This document shows positions 34,652-44,090 of a stretch of 64,000 nucleotides of DNA, piece after piece (the first letter of the stretch is position 1; every line of letters starts with the position of its first letter). The position numbers and the translations under genes are program-made. A model generated the notes under the pieces. The model did no database searches. It was not told the origin of the DNA and saw nothing but the letters and a program-made list of their open reading frames with translations. The stretch comes from Temperatibacter marinus (GTDB lineage Bacteria > Pseudomonadota > Alphaproteobacteria > Sphingomonadales > Kordiimonadaceae). Location of the stretch: contig NZ_CP123872.1 of the NCBI RefSeq assembly GCF_031598375.1, positions 372,001-436,000 of the forward strand, given 5' to 3'.

Positions 34652-35077
34652 CTACTTAATATGAACAGACGACAAGAGGCGCCCCGTTTCAAGATCAATC
34701 ACTTGGATCAATGTCTCATTGCCTTTTTTATAAGACACTGTCATTCGCATACCCGACACATCTGCCTGATGAAAAGACATCCCTTCTGGCTTTGAAATTT
34801 CAATGAAAGATTGATATGAAGTAGGAAGCGATTTTTCACTAGTCCCTATAACTGACGAAGAAACGGACCCTTTTTCCTCACTCATGATTGGTTTATCTTG
34901 GTCAGATCCCGATAGAACTTCCATAGATTTCATGGCAATGAGGACAATCATTCCTAAAATTGCGATCCCCATGAAAAGGACCAAAAGCTTTAATCCCACA
35001 TGGCCTTTGGTCATTTCTTGAACATCCAGCTCTTCTTGATCTGGATTTTTAGTGACATTCTCTTCATTCATCGTCAT
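34652..35077 (-). CDS. Single-pass membrane protein of unknown function
   Basis: 141 residues from ATG 35077 (GGAG 6 nt upstream; ATG 35089 and 35071 are alternatives). A short acidic cytoplasmic N-terminus, one transmembrane helix (GLKLLVLFMGIAILGMIVLIAM, about 28-50) and a periplasmic domain with beta strands (MRMTVSYKKGNETLIQVIDLETGRLLSSVHI). The small single-helix protein divergent to rluD is a recurrent alphaproteobacterial arrangement (compare DUF6476), which I infer from context. Its start lies only about 10 nt from that of rluD. Confidence 0.65.
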   Translation of the reverse strand: MTMNEENVTKNPDQEELDVQEMTKGHVGLKLLVLFMGIAILGMIVLIAMKSMEVLSGSDQDKPIMSEEKGSVSSSVIGTSEKSLPTSYQSFIEISKPEGMSFHQADVSGMRMTVSYKKGNETLIQVIDLETGRLLSSVHIK

Positions 35078-35087
35078 AACAGTCTCC

Positions 35088-36110
35088 ATGACTGATCAAA
35101 TTACAATACTCATCCCCAGTGACCTTAAAGGCCAGCGCTTGGACAAAGTGATTTCTGATCTTGTTCCAGACATTTCACGCTCTCGGCTTAAAAGTTTAAT
35201 CAAGGATGGTCAAGTTGCTTTTTCAAATGGCCGCCGAGTAAAAAGTCCCTCTCAGAAGGTTCATGATGGGGACAAATATATCCTCTCGGTGCCAGAGGCG
35301 GAAGATCCCTTGCCCCTGGCGGAAGATATTCCCTTGGATATAGTCTATGAGGATGCTGATCTCATTGTCGTGAATAAACCCGCTGGCATGGTTGTTCATC
35401 CTGCTCCGGGTAGCCCTAAGTCAACATTGGTTAATGCCTTACTACACCACTGTGCCGGCAGTCTATCCGGCATTGGCGGTGTTAAACGGCCTGGCATCGT
35501 GCATCGTATCGATAAAGAAACTTCAGGCTTGCTTGTCATGGCCAAACACGACAAGGCTCATAATGGCCTTGCAAAACAATTTGCCGATCATTCCATCGAT
35601 CGGCTATATTCTGCTTTTTGCCGCGGAGAGCCAAAAGAGCTCAATGCCCGTATAGAAGGTAACATCGGTCGCCATCCTGGCGATAGAAAGAAGATGGCTG
35701 TTGTCTCTGAGCTTGACGGGAGATGGGCAGCAACACATTTCAGAGCACTGGACTATTATATGAGCGGCAACAAAACAGTCGCAACTCACATAGAATGTAA
35801 ACTTGAGACGGGCCGCACCCACCAAGTTCGTGTTCATATGAATAATATTGGACACCCTCTTATTGGAGACCCTGTTTATGGCAATCTGGGCAAATTCCCT
35901 TCAACGACAGGTCAAATGGTGCGCAGTGCTTTAATGGGGTTTAAACGACAGGCTTTGCATGCGCGTAGTCTCGGATTCATCCATCCAATTTCTGGCGCCC
36001 CCTTGAAATTTGAAACTGAACTCCCATCTGATATGAAAGACTTGATCGATGCCCTTTCAAGCCATGGAAAAGTATTTCCTGCTGACAGTAAGCCCTTTGA
36101 TCAATCTTAA
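35088..36110 (+). CDS. rluD: 23S rRNA pseudouridine synthase, RluA family (probably RluD)
   Basis: 340 residues from ATG 35088: N-terminal S4 RNA-binding domain (GQRLDKVISDLVPDISRSRLKSLIKDGQV), then the catalytic domain with VVNKPAGMVVHPAPG, the catalytic-Asp motif GIVHRIDKETSGLLVMAK, and TGRTHQVRVHMNNIGHPLIGDPVYG. RluD makes pseudouridines 1911/1915/1917 in helix 69. A GTG at 35052 is in frame, but ATG 35088 fits the S4 start better; neither has a Shine-Dalgarno, so translation may be leaderless. rpoH follows after 60 nt. Confidence 0.92.
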   Translation: MTDQITILIPSDLKGQRLDKVISDLVPDISRSRLKSLIKDGQVAFSNGRRVKSPSQKVHDGDKYILSVPEAEDPLPLAEDIPLDIVYEDADLIVVNKPAGMVVHPAPGSPKSTLVNALLHHCAGSLSGIGGVKRPGIVHRIDKETSGLLVMAKHDKAHNGLAKQFADHSIDRLYSAFCRGEPKELNARIEGNIGRHPGDRKKMAVVSELDGRWAATHFRALDYYMSGNKTVATHIECKLETGRTHQVRVHMNNIGHPLIGDPVYGNLGKFPSTTGQMVRSALMGFKRQALHARSLGFIHPISGAPLKFETELPSDMKDLIDALSSHGKVFPADSKPFDQS

Positions 36111-36170
36111 TAATTTAATAAAACTTCGATAATTATAAGAATAGATCAATCTAAGACAGTCAGGGACATC

Positions 36171-37040
36171 ATGAGTACGACACCATCAAATTTACCCACC
36201 CTTTCGCCCGAAGGCAGCTTGAATCAGTATTTACAAGAAATTCGTAAATTCCCTATGCTAGAAGCAGATCAGGAATATATGCTAGCAAAAAGCTGGGTTG
36301 ATCACGGAGACAGAGAAAGTGCACACAAGCTTGTGACCAGTCACCTAAGGCTTGTGGCAAAACTTGCCATGGGTTATCGGGGATATGGCTTAAACGTCTC
36401 AGATTTGATTGCTGAAGGCAACGTTGGCATGATGCAAGCTGTAAAAAAGTTTGATCCTGAAAAAGGCTTTCGACTTTCGACCTATGCCATGTGGTGGATT
36501 AAAGCGGCCATTCAGGAATATATCCTGCGTAGTTGGTCTCTTGTGAAAATAGGAACAACTGCTGCTCAGAAGAAATTATTCTTCAATCTACGACGCCTTA
36601 AGGGGAAAATTAAAGCCCTTGATAGCGGCGACATGCAGCCAGATCACGTCTCAAAAATTGCCACAGAACTTAATGTATCTGAAGATGAAGTTGTGGATAT
36701 GAATCGCCGTATGTCTACCGGTGACCAATCCCTGAACGCCCCTATGCGAGTTGACGGAGAAGGGGAATGGCTTGACTGGTTGGTAGATGATAATCCAACC
36801 CAGGAAACTGTTTATGCTGAAGAAGAAGAGCTAGACTCACGGCGTAAAATGTTACTAGAAGCTATGGGGGACCTTAATGACCGCGAAAAACATATTCTGA
36901 CAGAAAGACGCTTATCTGAGGACCCGAGCACCTTAGAACAATTGTCACAGGAATATGGCATCAGCCGAGAACGCGTTCGTCAGATTGAGGTGAGAGCCTT
37001 TGAAAAGGTTCAAAAATCTATCCATGCGATGGCATCTTAA
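36171..37040 (+). CDS. rpoH: RNA polymerase heat-shock sigma factor RpoH (sigma-32)
   Basis: 289 residues. Region 1.2/2 starts LNQYLQEIRKFPMLEADQEYMLAKSWVDHGD, region 2.4 YAMWWIKAAIQEYILRSWSLVKIGTTAAQKKLFFNLRRLK includes the RpoH box (QKKLFFNLR) that marks sigma-32, and region 4 ends with GISRERVRQIEVRAFEKVQ. Start has AGGGA upstream. The rluD-rpoH order is usual in alphaproteobacteria. Confidence 0.97.
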   Translation: MSTTPSNLPTLSPEGSLNQYLQEIRKFPMLEADQEYMLAKSWVDHGDRESAHKLVTSHLRLVAKLAMGYRGYGLNVSDLIAEGNVGMMQAVKKFDPEKGFRLSTYAMWWIKAAIQEYILRSWSLVKIGTTAAQKKLFFNLRRLKGKIKALDSGDMQPDHVSKIATELNVSEDEVVDMNRRMSTGDQSLNAPMRVDGEGEWLDWLVDDNPTQETVYAEEEELDSRRKMLLEAMGDLNDREKHILTERRLSEDPSTLEQLSQEYGISRERVRQIEVRAFEKVQKSIHAMAS

Positions 37041-37055
37041 TTTCAATCAACGATT

Positions 37056-37083
37056 TAGGTGGGCAAGAAAGTTTTCCCACCTA
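37056..37083. repeat. Inverted repeat between convergent rpoH and membrane gene
   Basis: TAGGTGGG and CCCACCTA (8 bp, 12-nt loop). There is no good T-tract on either strand, so it may be a weak or Rho-assisted end of transcription for either gene. Confidence 0.45.
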
Positions 37084-37088
37084 TTAGG

Positions 37089-37586
37089 CTACCGACTTCT
37101 CTTCGGCGTAATAAACTGAGGCTTTTCCTCAACCTGCTTTTCAACTAACACTTCGTTGCCCCACTCTTCAGCGAGCGACTGCCGTTGTTTCACAAGAGAA
37201 GAGACTTTTCTATTGTTGTTCGATTGAATAATATAGGTAGCCACATGGGGCGCTACGTATAGCAGCATATAGCCAAAGCCAGCGAGACCCCATATAATGA
37301 GAAAGGTTACTGGCTGCCAGGCCACTGATTCAAAAGTATAAATATCAGTAAAAGCCATTTTTATATACGGAATGATCCCTGTAAAATTCAAAAGAGCGAC
37401 TGTCAATGTCCTGTGCATCTTCCACACGTCAGACCCATTAAAAAGGGCAGTAACAGTAGGAAGAATACTGAGGAAAACAAAAATCCCAAGATCATTATTA
37501 TAAAGCATTAACCCACCGATCATTAACCCCATTATGATCAAGAGAGCGACAGTACCTTCATTATTTTTTCTTTTCTTCGCTGCCAT
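37089..37586 (-). CDS. Multi-pass membrane protein, partner of the pseudokinase gene
   Basis: 165 residues with about four hydrophobic helices (12-30, 33-50, 60-82, 90-118), a basic N-terminus (MAAKKRKNN) and a charged cytoplasmic tail (VEKQVEEKPQFITPKRSR). It starts 12 nt after the pseudokinase stop, so the two form an operon. No family recognised. It could anchor or transport something for the pseudokinase, but that is inference from position only. Confidence 0.65.
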   Translation of the reverse strand: MAAKKRKNNEGTVALLIIMGLMIGGLMLYNNDLGIFVFLSILPTVTALFNGSDVWKMHRTLTVALLNFTGIIPYIKMAFTDIYTFESVAWQPVTFLIIWGLAGFGYMLLYVAPHVATYIIQSNNNRKVSSLVKQRQSLAEEWGNEVLVEKQVEEKPQFITPKRSR

Positions 37587-37598
37587 TTTCTGTCTCTT

Positions 37599-39611
37599 TT
37601 AAATATAGGTTAATACCATTGTCAGCACTAAACATACAAAAGCAAAATTTCTGCTCGCACCATACCCCATTTGCTTCGCGCTCATATCTGCGGGGGTGAC
37701 TTTCACTGAAAGCTTACTTTTTTCTCGCTCCAGGCGTGCAGCTGCATTCTTCGCCGCTAAAAACTTCCGGTTATCTTCTGTCGTGATTTTATTAATATCC
37801 ACAGTCTTGACGATTTTATCTAAATCTCCTGTCGCTTTCAATTTCTCAAGGATATTAGAAACACCTTCACGGGCTTTTTTATTCTTTAAGCCCTTCACTG
37901 CAGTAATCATACTATCTACAAGCTTATTCGACAGGCCAACCATCGATGCTACATTATATTTCTTTTGAAGATAGGAGAAGATTTCAGCTGTATAGCCATT
38001 AAAGCGCGTTGTATCGTTTTTTGACGACAGCAGTTTATTATAGTCTCGTTCAATTCCCTCAACGTGACGTAAAATAAATGCCGCAATATGACGGTCTAGC
38101 AGGATATTTTTGATTGACCCCACTTCCGCTAATCTATTGATGGATTCCACAAGCTGCTTTCCAGAAACAACCCAGTTCTTATCCATTTTGGGGCTCATAC
38201 ACGGTGCTGCAGGATTCAGCTCATATAAGACACGCTCCACTCCTTTACCTACATCTGGGGATCGTGCATATCCATCATAGCCCGAATATTGATTTAAGAG
38301 TTTCGCACCATTTGGGTTTTGCTCATTGCTCAGAGAGGCTAGGGCAGTCATCAGCTTTTTATTCATAATCTCTAATAAGAAGCGAATTTTTTCCCTCTCA
38401 TCTCGCTGCACCAATGTCTGCATCAAAGCTGGAACGGCATCGGGATAGAATGAAAGCCCCTTATATCGAATAGGGCCATCAGGATGTAAAAAGACCGTAA
38501 ACCTTGTAATAAGAGCATGTGCCTCTTCATGCCCCATGCCACTCCCAGACGAAATCGCCAATAGAGACTGAAGGCTATCTGAATATATTTCTTCTCTTAA
38601 GCACATGCTCATCCATTGCTCAAACTCCAGCCCTCGAATAAGGACAGCTGCAGACTTTGGATCGTGGGCAAAGGCTGATGCGAGAAGGCGACGGTCCACA
38701 TAAGATGTGCCCTTGAAATTGGTGGGGCGATTCATTGTCCAGTTGCGCATGCCTGATCGTTTGATCGGCGCACTGCCTTCGTACCAATTTAATACATCCT
38801 CAAACCCCCAGCGGTCTTCATCATCATCGAGCATAACACCTTTCAGAAGTTGGCCAACAGCACCTGGAACATCTTGTCCCCCAGCCAGCGCCCAAAAAGA
38901 AGACTGATTAACACGCGCCATTAACATGGCTTCTTGGGCGCGCGCTCCGTCTAGTGATTTACCAAAATAGAGCGTCATGATGCTTGCCCCAAGTTGGAAA
39001 AAGTCCCGAGAGGGTGTCCCTTCGCCGCGTCCTTCAGCGTCTGCAAAAGCAACACTTAAAGGCTCATACTCAGGGGGCTGGTCAAACCCACAGGGCGTTG
39101 TGATACACTCCCCTAAATATACATCATCACTTTCCTGCGAAACAAAGAACATTCGCGAAGGATGCAAAGACCCATGAATAATTTTCTTTTTATGAAGACC
39201 CGCTATCGCTTTGATAATCGAGAGGGCAACATTTGTTCTCAATTTTGAAGTATCAAGCTTTGGATGTGCTCCCTCTACAGAGAAGAGAGGATCCCCTGTC
39301 GGGCGTTCAAAAATCGTTACCAAACTCTGGCGATTTTCTCCTGCTTGAATATTCATTAATCCATGATCTACTGGACAGACGACATTCGGACTTGATCGCT
39401 TAGAGAGCAGCTTATAGACGTTGCTTCTGACATATGCCCCGTGATAGTGAACAAAGGCATAAAGCGGCGCGTCTGGCTTTTTACTGTCCACAACCTTATA
39501 GGCCTTACCGCCACTTGTATCAAATTGCGGTAGAGGGACTGAAAAATTAACCGAATATCTCTCTCCAAAGGCACTTTGCGACTTAGGTAGAGGTGCACTT
39601 TCGCCTGCCAC
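37599..39611 (-). CDS. Tail-anchored pseudokinase-like protein
   Basis: 670 residues starting at GTG 39611 (GGGAG 7 nt upstream). Residues about 30-285 have the order of a protein-kinase domain: a helix ending LHKKKIIHG, a catalytic-loop equivalent HGSLHPSRMF (146-155) lacking the HRD Asp and Asn, a DFG equivalent reading GEC (167-169), and SRDFFQLGASIMTLYFG, like the structural subdomain IX Asp (D203). The lobe should thus be catalytically dead. About 290-640 is helical and unassigned. The very C-terminus (NFAFVCLVLTMVLTYI) is a single membrane anchor, so the bulk faces the cytoplasm. In an operon with a membrane protein. Confidence 0.75.
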   Translation of the reverse strand: MAGESAPLPKSQSAFGERYSVNFSVPLPQFDTSGGKAYKVVDSKKPDAPLYAFVHYHGAYVRSNVYKLLSKRSSPNVVCPVDHGLMNIQAGENRQSLVTIFERPTGDPLFSVEGAHPKLDTSKLRTNVALSIIKAIAGLHKKKIIHGSLHPSRMFFVSQESDDVYLGECITTPCGFDQPPEYEPLSVAFADAEGRGEGTPSRDFFQLGASIMTLYFGKSLDGARAQEAMLMARVNQSSFWALAGGQDVPGAVGQLLKGVMLDDDEDRWGFEDVLNWYEGSAPIKRSGMRNWTMNRPTNFKGTSYVDRRLLASAFAHDPKSAAVLIRGLEFEQWMSMCLREEIYSDSLQSLLAISSGSGMGHEEAHALITRFTVFLHPDGPIRYKGLSFYPDAVPALMQTLVQRDEREKIRFLLEIMNKKLMTALASLSNEQNPNGAKLLNQYSGYDGYARSPDVGKGVERVLYELNPAAPCMSPKMDKNWVVSGKQLVESINRLAEVGSIKNILLDRHIAAFILRHVEGIERDYNKLLSSKNDTTRFNGYTAEIFSYLQKKYNVASMVGLSNKLVDSMITAVKGLKNKKAREGVSNILEKLKATGDLDKIVKTVDINKITTEDNRKFLAAKNAAARLEREKSKLSVKVTPADMSAKQMGYGASRNFAFVCLVLTMVLTYI

Positions 39612-39740
39612 AAATATCTCCCTGATATATTTAGATATAATTTACAACTTAACGGCGTTAAAATTAAATCTAGGACAGTTATTTACCCTATTCTAGCAAA
39701 TATTAGTCAGCATTAAAGAATCTGTAAATAATTTCTTTAA

Positions 39741-39780
39741 CAAATAAGGCTCTGGTCTGAATTTAATTCAGGCCAGAGCC
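39741..39780 (-). terminator. Intrinsic terminator of the serC-serA-hisZ-purA operon
   Basis: GGCTCTGG and CCAGAGCC flank inner CTGAAT/ATTCAG pairing, making about a 14-bp stem with one mismatch, followed on the minus strand by TTATTTGTT. It lies 53 nt after the purA stop. Confidence 0.75.
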
Positions 39781-39832
39781 AGTTATGAGTCATTAATATC
39801 ACAGTTTGGTCTGCGATCCATTATGAGGTGGC

Positions 39833-41125
39833 TTAATCTTGAAAAGGATCCCTGACCAAGATTGTATCTTCACGTTCAGGGCTGGTAGAAAGCATTGCCA
39901 CAGGAGCCCCAATCAATTCCTCAATTCGGCGGACATATTTAACTGCCGCCGCTGGTAGATCTTTCCAGCTTCTGGCACCGTATGTTGTCTCAGACCACCC
40001 GTCCATGGTTTCATAGACAGCCTCAACATCTGCCTGATCTTCCATCCCATAGGGCAGATGATCCAACATCTCACCATTGAGCTTATAGCCAACACAAATT
40101 TTAATTTCTTTCATCCCATCAAGCACATCAAGCTTTGTTAACGCGATGCCTGTGATGCCGCCAATAGTAACACTTTGGCGAACAAGGACAGCATCAAACC
40201 AACCACAGCGACGTTTACGCCCTGTCACTACACCAAATTCATGGCCTTTTGTGCCTAAGAATTCCCCAATTTCATTTTCCTGTTCTGTTGGAAAAGGCCC
40301 TTCACCGACGCGGGTGGTATAGGCTTTCGTAATCCCCAAAACATAATTCAAACTGTTTGGACCCATTCCAGAACCGGATGCGGCCTGACCGCCTATGGTG
40401 TTAGAACTGGTCACGAAGGGATAGGTGCCGTGATCAATATCAAGAAGCGTGCCCTGTGCCCCTTCAAAGAGGATGCGCTTGCCAGCTTTTTGAGCATCGT
40501 CAAGAGACTTCCATGCGTTCTTAACAAACGGGGTGATTTTCGGAGCAATTTCCATAACCTGATCAACAAGATCTGTAAGATTAATTTCATCAACACCTAA
40601 ACCACGACGCACTGCATTATGATGTTCTAGCGCAACAGTAAGGCGCGCTTTGACTGTCTCACGTGAGAAAAGATCACAGGCACGGATCGCACGACGCCCA
40701 ACCTTATCCTCATAAGCGGGCCCAATACCTCTACGGGTTGTGCCAATTTTCACCCCTTCAGAAGCATCCTCACGGAGACCATCGAGTTCACCGTGATATG
40801 GCATAATCAAAGTCGCGTTGGCTGCAACTTGAAGAGTGTCGTGGCTAACTTCAACACCTTGACCTTGCAGTGTGTCGATCTCTTTTAGCAAAGCCCATGG
40901 ATCCACTACAACACCGTTCCCGATAACCGAAAGCTTACCCCCGCGCACGATACCAGAAGGCAGCAGAGACAATTTATAAACATTGCCATCAATAACCAAT
41001 GTGTGACCTGCGTTATGTCCCCCTTGGAATCGCGCAACAACATCAGCGCGCTCAGAGAGCCAATCTACGATTTTACCTTTACCCTCGTCACCCCACTGTG
41101 AACCAACAACAACTACGTTACCCAT
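39833..41125 (-). CDS. purA: Adenylosuccinate synthetase
   Basis: GTP-dependent conversion of IMP and aspartate to adenylosuccinate, first step to AMP. 430 residues from ATG 41125 (AAAAGGA upstream; TTG 41131 is unlikely). Signature [19 protein letters not shown] at the N-terminus, [49 protein letters not shown], and [15 protein letters not shown]. Last gene of the operon, 55 nt after hisZ, a usual alphaproteobacterial order. Confidence 0.98.
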   Translation of the reverse strand: MGNVVVVGSQWGDEGKGKIVDWLSERADVVARFQGGHNAGHTLVIDGNVYKLSLLPSGIVRGGKLSVIGNGVVVDPWALLKEIDTLQGQGVEVSHDTLQVAANATLIMPYHGELDGLREDASEGVKIGTTRRGIGPAYEDKVGRRAIRACDLFSRETVKARLTVALEHHNAVRRGLGVDEINLTDLVDQVMEIAPKITPFVKNAWKSLDDAQKAGKRILFEGAQGTLLDIDHGTYPFVTSSNTIGGQAASGSGMGPNSLNYVLGITKAYTTRVGEGPFPTEQENEIGEFLGTKGHEFGVVTGRKRRCGWFDAVLVRQSVTIGGITGIALTKLDVLDGMKEIKICVGYKLNGEMLDHLPYGMEDQADVEAVYETMDGWSETTYGARSWKDLPAAAVKYVRRIEELIGAPVAMLSTSPEREDTILVRDPFQD

Positions 41126-41180
41126 GGTCAATCCTTTTCACGGAAATCATTTAAAACCAATTAGAATCAAATCGCGCCCC

Positions 41181-42365
41181 TTATAGCGCAACACACTCGC
41201 CATTGCTATGGATATGTGAACATCCCAGACTGGCAGCTATTTCTTGCGCTCTAATGAGAGAATTGTCTTCATCTGTCAAGCCCTGAATGACACACCAGCC
41301 TTCTAGACGGTAGTTCTTTGCAACATCCTGACTGACTGAGTGGGGGACATAAACTTTCCTTTTCGCTTCCGGCACTGGGATCGCATTCATCACCCTGTCA
41401 AGATACATCGAAAATCCTATAGCAGATTCGTGGCTTCCGTCAGCAAAACTGGTCTGATAGCGACCGCCACGACCTAATTCCCCGTGAACAGACTTTGAAA
41501 AGAGCGCAAATCCAACGCCAATCTTATAATCAAAGCCATGACTTTCCCCAGGATCGACGGTTAGGGCCACAGAGGGAAACTCAAGGGCGAGTGCTTCAAC
41601 AAGCCGTGCTAATTCAATGACATACATCACAGATTCGCCCTCAAAGGCGAGTGCTTTTAAAGTATGAACAGCTTCCTGAGCATCCCCTGCTGACTGTAAT
41701 ATAGCCTCAAAAACCTTGCGCTCTCTGGTCGGCAATTCTTGAAGGGCGCCGACATCTCTTGCGTCCAAGGCAGCTCTGACATAGGCCGTTTTTACTTGAT
41801 CTAGTCCCAGATCAGCACAGACTGCCGGCACAAAAGGAGCGATGGTTAAATCCACTGATAAATCTTTAAGGCCCACTTGCGTCAGACCTTCTATGGCAAC
41901 GCGGATCACCTCAATCTGTGCTTGAATACCACTATCCCCGATCAGTTCAAATCCGGCTTGGCAGAATTGGCGTGTGGGTCGAATCTGGCTCCCCTTCACG
42001 CGGAGGACATTACCCGAATAAGCCAAGCGTAGGGGGCGGGGGTGCTCCTTAAGTCTTGTGCTTGCAATCCGTGCAATTTGGGTCGTCATGTCAGATCGAA
42101 GCGCCATGACTTTCCGGCTCTCAGGGTCCATAAGCCGGAACATATTATCAGAGTTCTTTGCTGCTGGGCCTATTAATAGACTGTCCTCAAACTCGACCAG
42201 AGGCGGGCTAACCCGCTCGTACCCATAAGACTGAAACACACCCATGACAGAATGAACTGTCTCTGCTTCAAGTTCCGCATAGGGCGGCAAATGATCACGA
42301 AGCCCCTCAGGTAAGAGAGCTTGCTTGGCATAGTGCGGGTCTGTATAAGCGTCTTTTTGTGTCAT
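41181..42365 (-). CDS. hisZ: ATP phosphoribosyltransferase regulatory subunit (HisZ)
   Basis: 394 residues of the class II tRNA-synthetase-like HisZ family, which lacks aminoacylation activity and activates the short HisG for the first step of histidine synthesis. Motif 2 region reads MALRSDMTTQIARIA, then PLRLAYSGNVLR and RQFCQAGFELIG; motif 3-like GRGGRYQTSF occurs near 290. A short-form hisG is expected elsewhere in the genome. Weak Shine-Dalgarno; 58 nt downstream of serA. Confidence 0.93.
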   Translation of the reverse strand: MTQKDAYTDPHYAKQALLPEGLRDHLPPYAELEAETVHSVMGVFQSYGYERVSPPLVEFEDSLLIGPAAKNSDNMFRLMDPESRKVMALRSDMTTQIARIASTRLKEHPRPLRLAYSGNVLRVKGSQIRPTRQFCQAGFELIGDSGIQAQIEVIRVAIEGLTQVGLKDLSVDLTIAPFVPAVCADLGLDQVKTAYVRAALDARDVGALQELPTRERKVFEAILQSAGDAQEAVHTLKALAFEGESVMYVIELARLVEALALEFPSVALTVDPGESHGFDYKIGVGFALFSKSVHGELGRGGRYQTSFADGSHESAIGFSMYLDRVMNAIPVPEAKRKVYVPHSVSQDVAKNYRLEGWCVIQGLTDEDNSLIRAQEIAASLGCSHIHSNGECVAL

Positions 42366-42423
42366 AGGTCGGGTCCATTGATAATAACAGACCCGACATA
42401 CGCATTTATGCCAGGTCTGGCAA

Positions 42424-44001
42424 TTAAAAGCTCAAACTTTTTGCTGTAAGAACATGAGGTAAAGCCGTCAGTTGGTCAATGACAATATCAGAAATTTCCG
42501 TATCCACGCCGACAACTGCTACAGCTTCACCGCCCTCAGGATGACGCCCAAGAGAAAAGTTCGCAATGTTAATGCCGTTATGGCCAAGAATTGTTCCTAG
42601 GGCACCGATAAATCCAGGTTTATCTTCATTCACTGCATAGATCATAAAGTCATCCACTTCACATTCAATATTTACACCGTTGACTTCCACAATCCGTGGA
42701 GCACCATTTGCAAATAAAGTGCCTGATACTGATCGCGTTCTCTTTTCAGTTTCCACTGTGACTTTGATAAGCGTATGATAATCCCCTTCACGTTCATGCA
42801 CCGTCTCAGTCACATCAATATTACGTTCTTTTGCAACAACAGGGGCATTGACCATATTGACGCTTTGCAAGAGAGGCGAAAGCAATCCCTGCAAAACAAC
42901 AGCCGTTAAGGGTTTCACATTAAGGCCAGCAACATGTCCTTCATATTCAACAGTGATAGACTTGAGGCTACTGCCTGTGATCTGACCTGCAAATCCGCCA
43001 ATATCACCAGCAAGTTCCATATACGGCTTCAATTTCGGCGCCTCCTCAGAAGAAAGGCTTGGCATATTTAACGCGTTTGTGACACCCCCAGAGAGAAGAT
43101 AATCCGAAAGCTGTTCTGCGACCTGCACTGCCACATTCACCTGCGCTTCAGTTGTAGAAGCCCCGAGATGCGGCGTACAGATCACTTTTTCATGACCAAA
43201 TAGAATATTATCTTTTGCAGGCTCAACTTCAAACACATCGAGAGCAGCACCTGCAACCTTGCCACTGTCTAGGGCTTCTTTTAGCGCTGCTTCATCGATC
43301 AATCCACCTCGCGCGCAATTCACAATCCGAACACCGTCTTTCATTTTCTTAAAAGCTTCAGTACCAATAATGCCGCGTGTTTGATCTGTTAGCGGTGTAT
43401 GGAGGCTGATAAAATCTACCTCTGCAAACAATTCATCTAATTCTACTTTTTTCACGCCTAATTCTACAGCCCGTTCAGGTGATAGATAGGGGTCAAAAGC
43501 TAATACTTTCATCTTGAGGCCAATCGCTCGCTCTGCAGCAAGTGCCCCAATATTTCCACACCCAATAATACCAAGCTTCTTATTTGTAACTTCTACGCCC
43601 ATAAAGCGAGATTTTTCCCACTTACCTTTATGCGTACTTTCACTGGCTTGAGGAATTTGTCGTGCAAGAGCCAGCGTCATAGAGATGGCATGCTCAGCTG
43701 TGGTCGTACTATTTCCGAATGGCGTGTTCATAACGACTGTGCCGTTAGCTGTGGCAGACGGAATATCTACATTATCCACACCAATACCGGCCCGGCCAAT
43801 GACTTTCAAATTCTTTGCCGCTGCCAAAACATCAGCATCAACTTTTGTAGCTGAGCGGATCGCAAGGCCGTCATACTCCCCTATGACGGCAATCAATTCT
43901 TCTTTATTCATACCCGGCTTAAAATCTACGTCAACACCGCGGTCTTTAAATGTTTGTTCAGCCAACGGGCTCATTTTATCACTGATTAGAACTTTAACCA
44001 T
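42424..44001 (-). CDS. serA: D-3-phosphoglycerate dehydrogenase, long form with ASB and ACT domains
   Basis: First enzyme of serine synthesis. 525 residues: substrate/NAD domain with LGIIGCGNIGALAAERA (about 148), catalytic Arg in NCARGGLIDEAAL, the Glu region, and His in CTPHLGASTTEAQ; then the allosteric-substrate-binding domain (about 320-450) and the C-terminal ACT domain (FMIYAVNEDKPGFIGALGTILG onward) that usually senses serine. AAGGAG precedes the ATG. Between serC and hisZ. Confidence 0.97.
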   Translation of the reverse strand: MVKVLISDKMSPLAEQTFKDRGVDVDFKPGMNKEELIAVIGEYDGLAIRSATKVDADVLAAAKNLKVIGRAGIGVDNVDIPSATANGTVVMNTPFGNSTTTAEHAISMTLALARQIPQASESTHKGKWEKSRFMGVEVTNKKLGIIGCGNIGALAAERAIGLKMKVLAFDPYLSPERAVELGVKKVELDELFAEVDFISLHTPLTDQTRGIIGTEAFKKMKDGVRIVNCARGGLIDEAALKEALDSGKVAGAALDVFEVEPAKDNILFGHEKVICTPHLGASTTEAQVNVAVQVAEQLSDYLLSGGVTNALNMPSLSSEEAPKLKPYMELAGDIGGFAGQITGSSLKSITVEYEGHVAGLNVKPLTAVVLQGLLSPLLQSVNMVNAPVVAKERNIDVTETVHEREGDYHTLIKVTVETEKRTRSVSGTLFANGAPRIVEVNGVNIECEVDDFMIYAVNEDKPGFIGALGTILGHNGINIANFSLGRHPEGGEAVAVVGVDTEISDIVIDQLTALPHVLTAKSLSF

Positions 44002-44090
44002 TGTTCATCTCCTTGCCTCTTCAGAGGTCTTTTCTGTATCTATAAGGGGGAGGCAGCACCGCGTGCTGCCAAAATATATATGCTAAAAAG

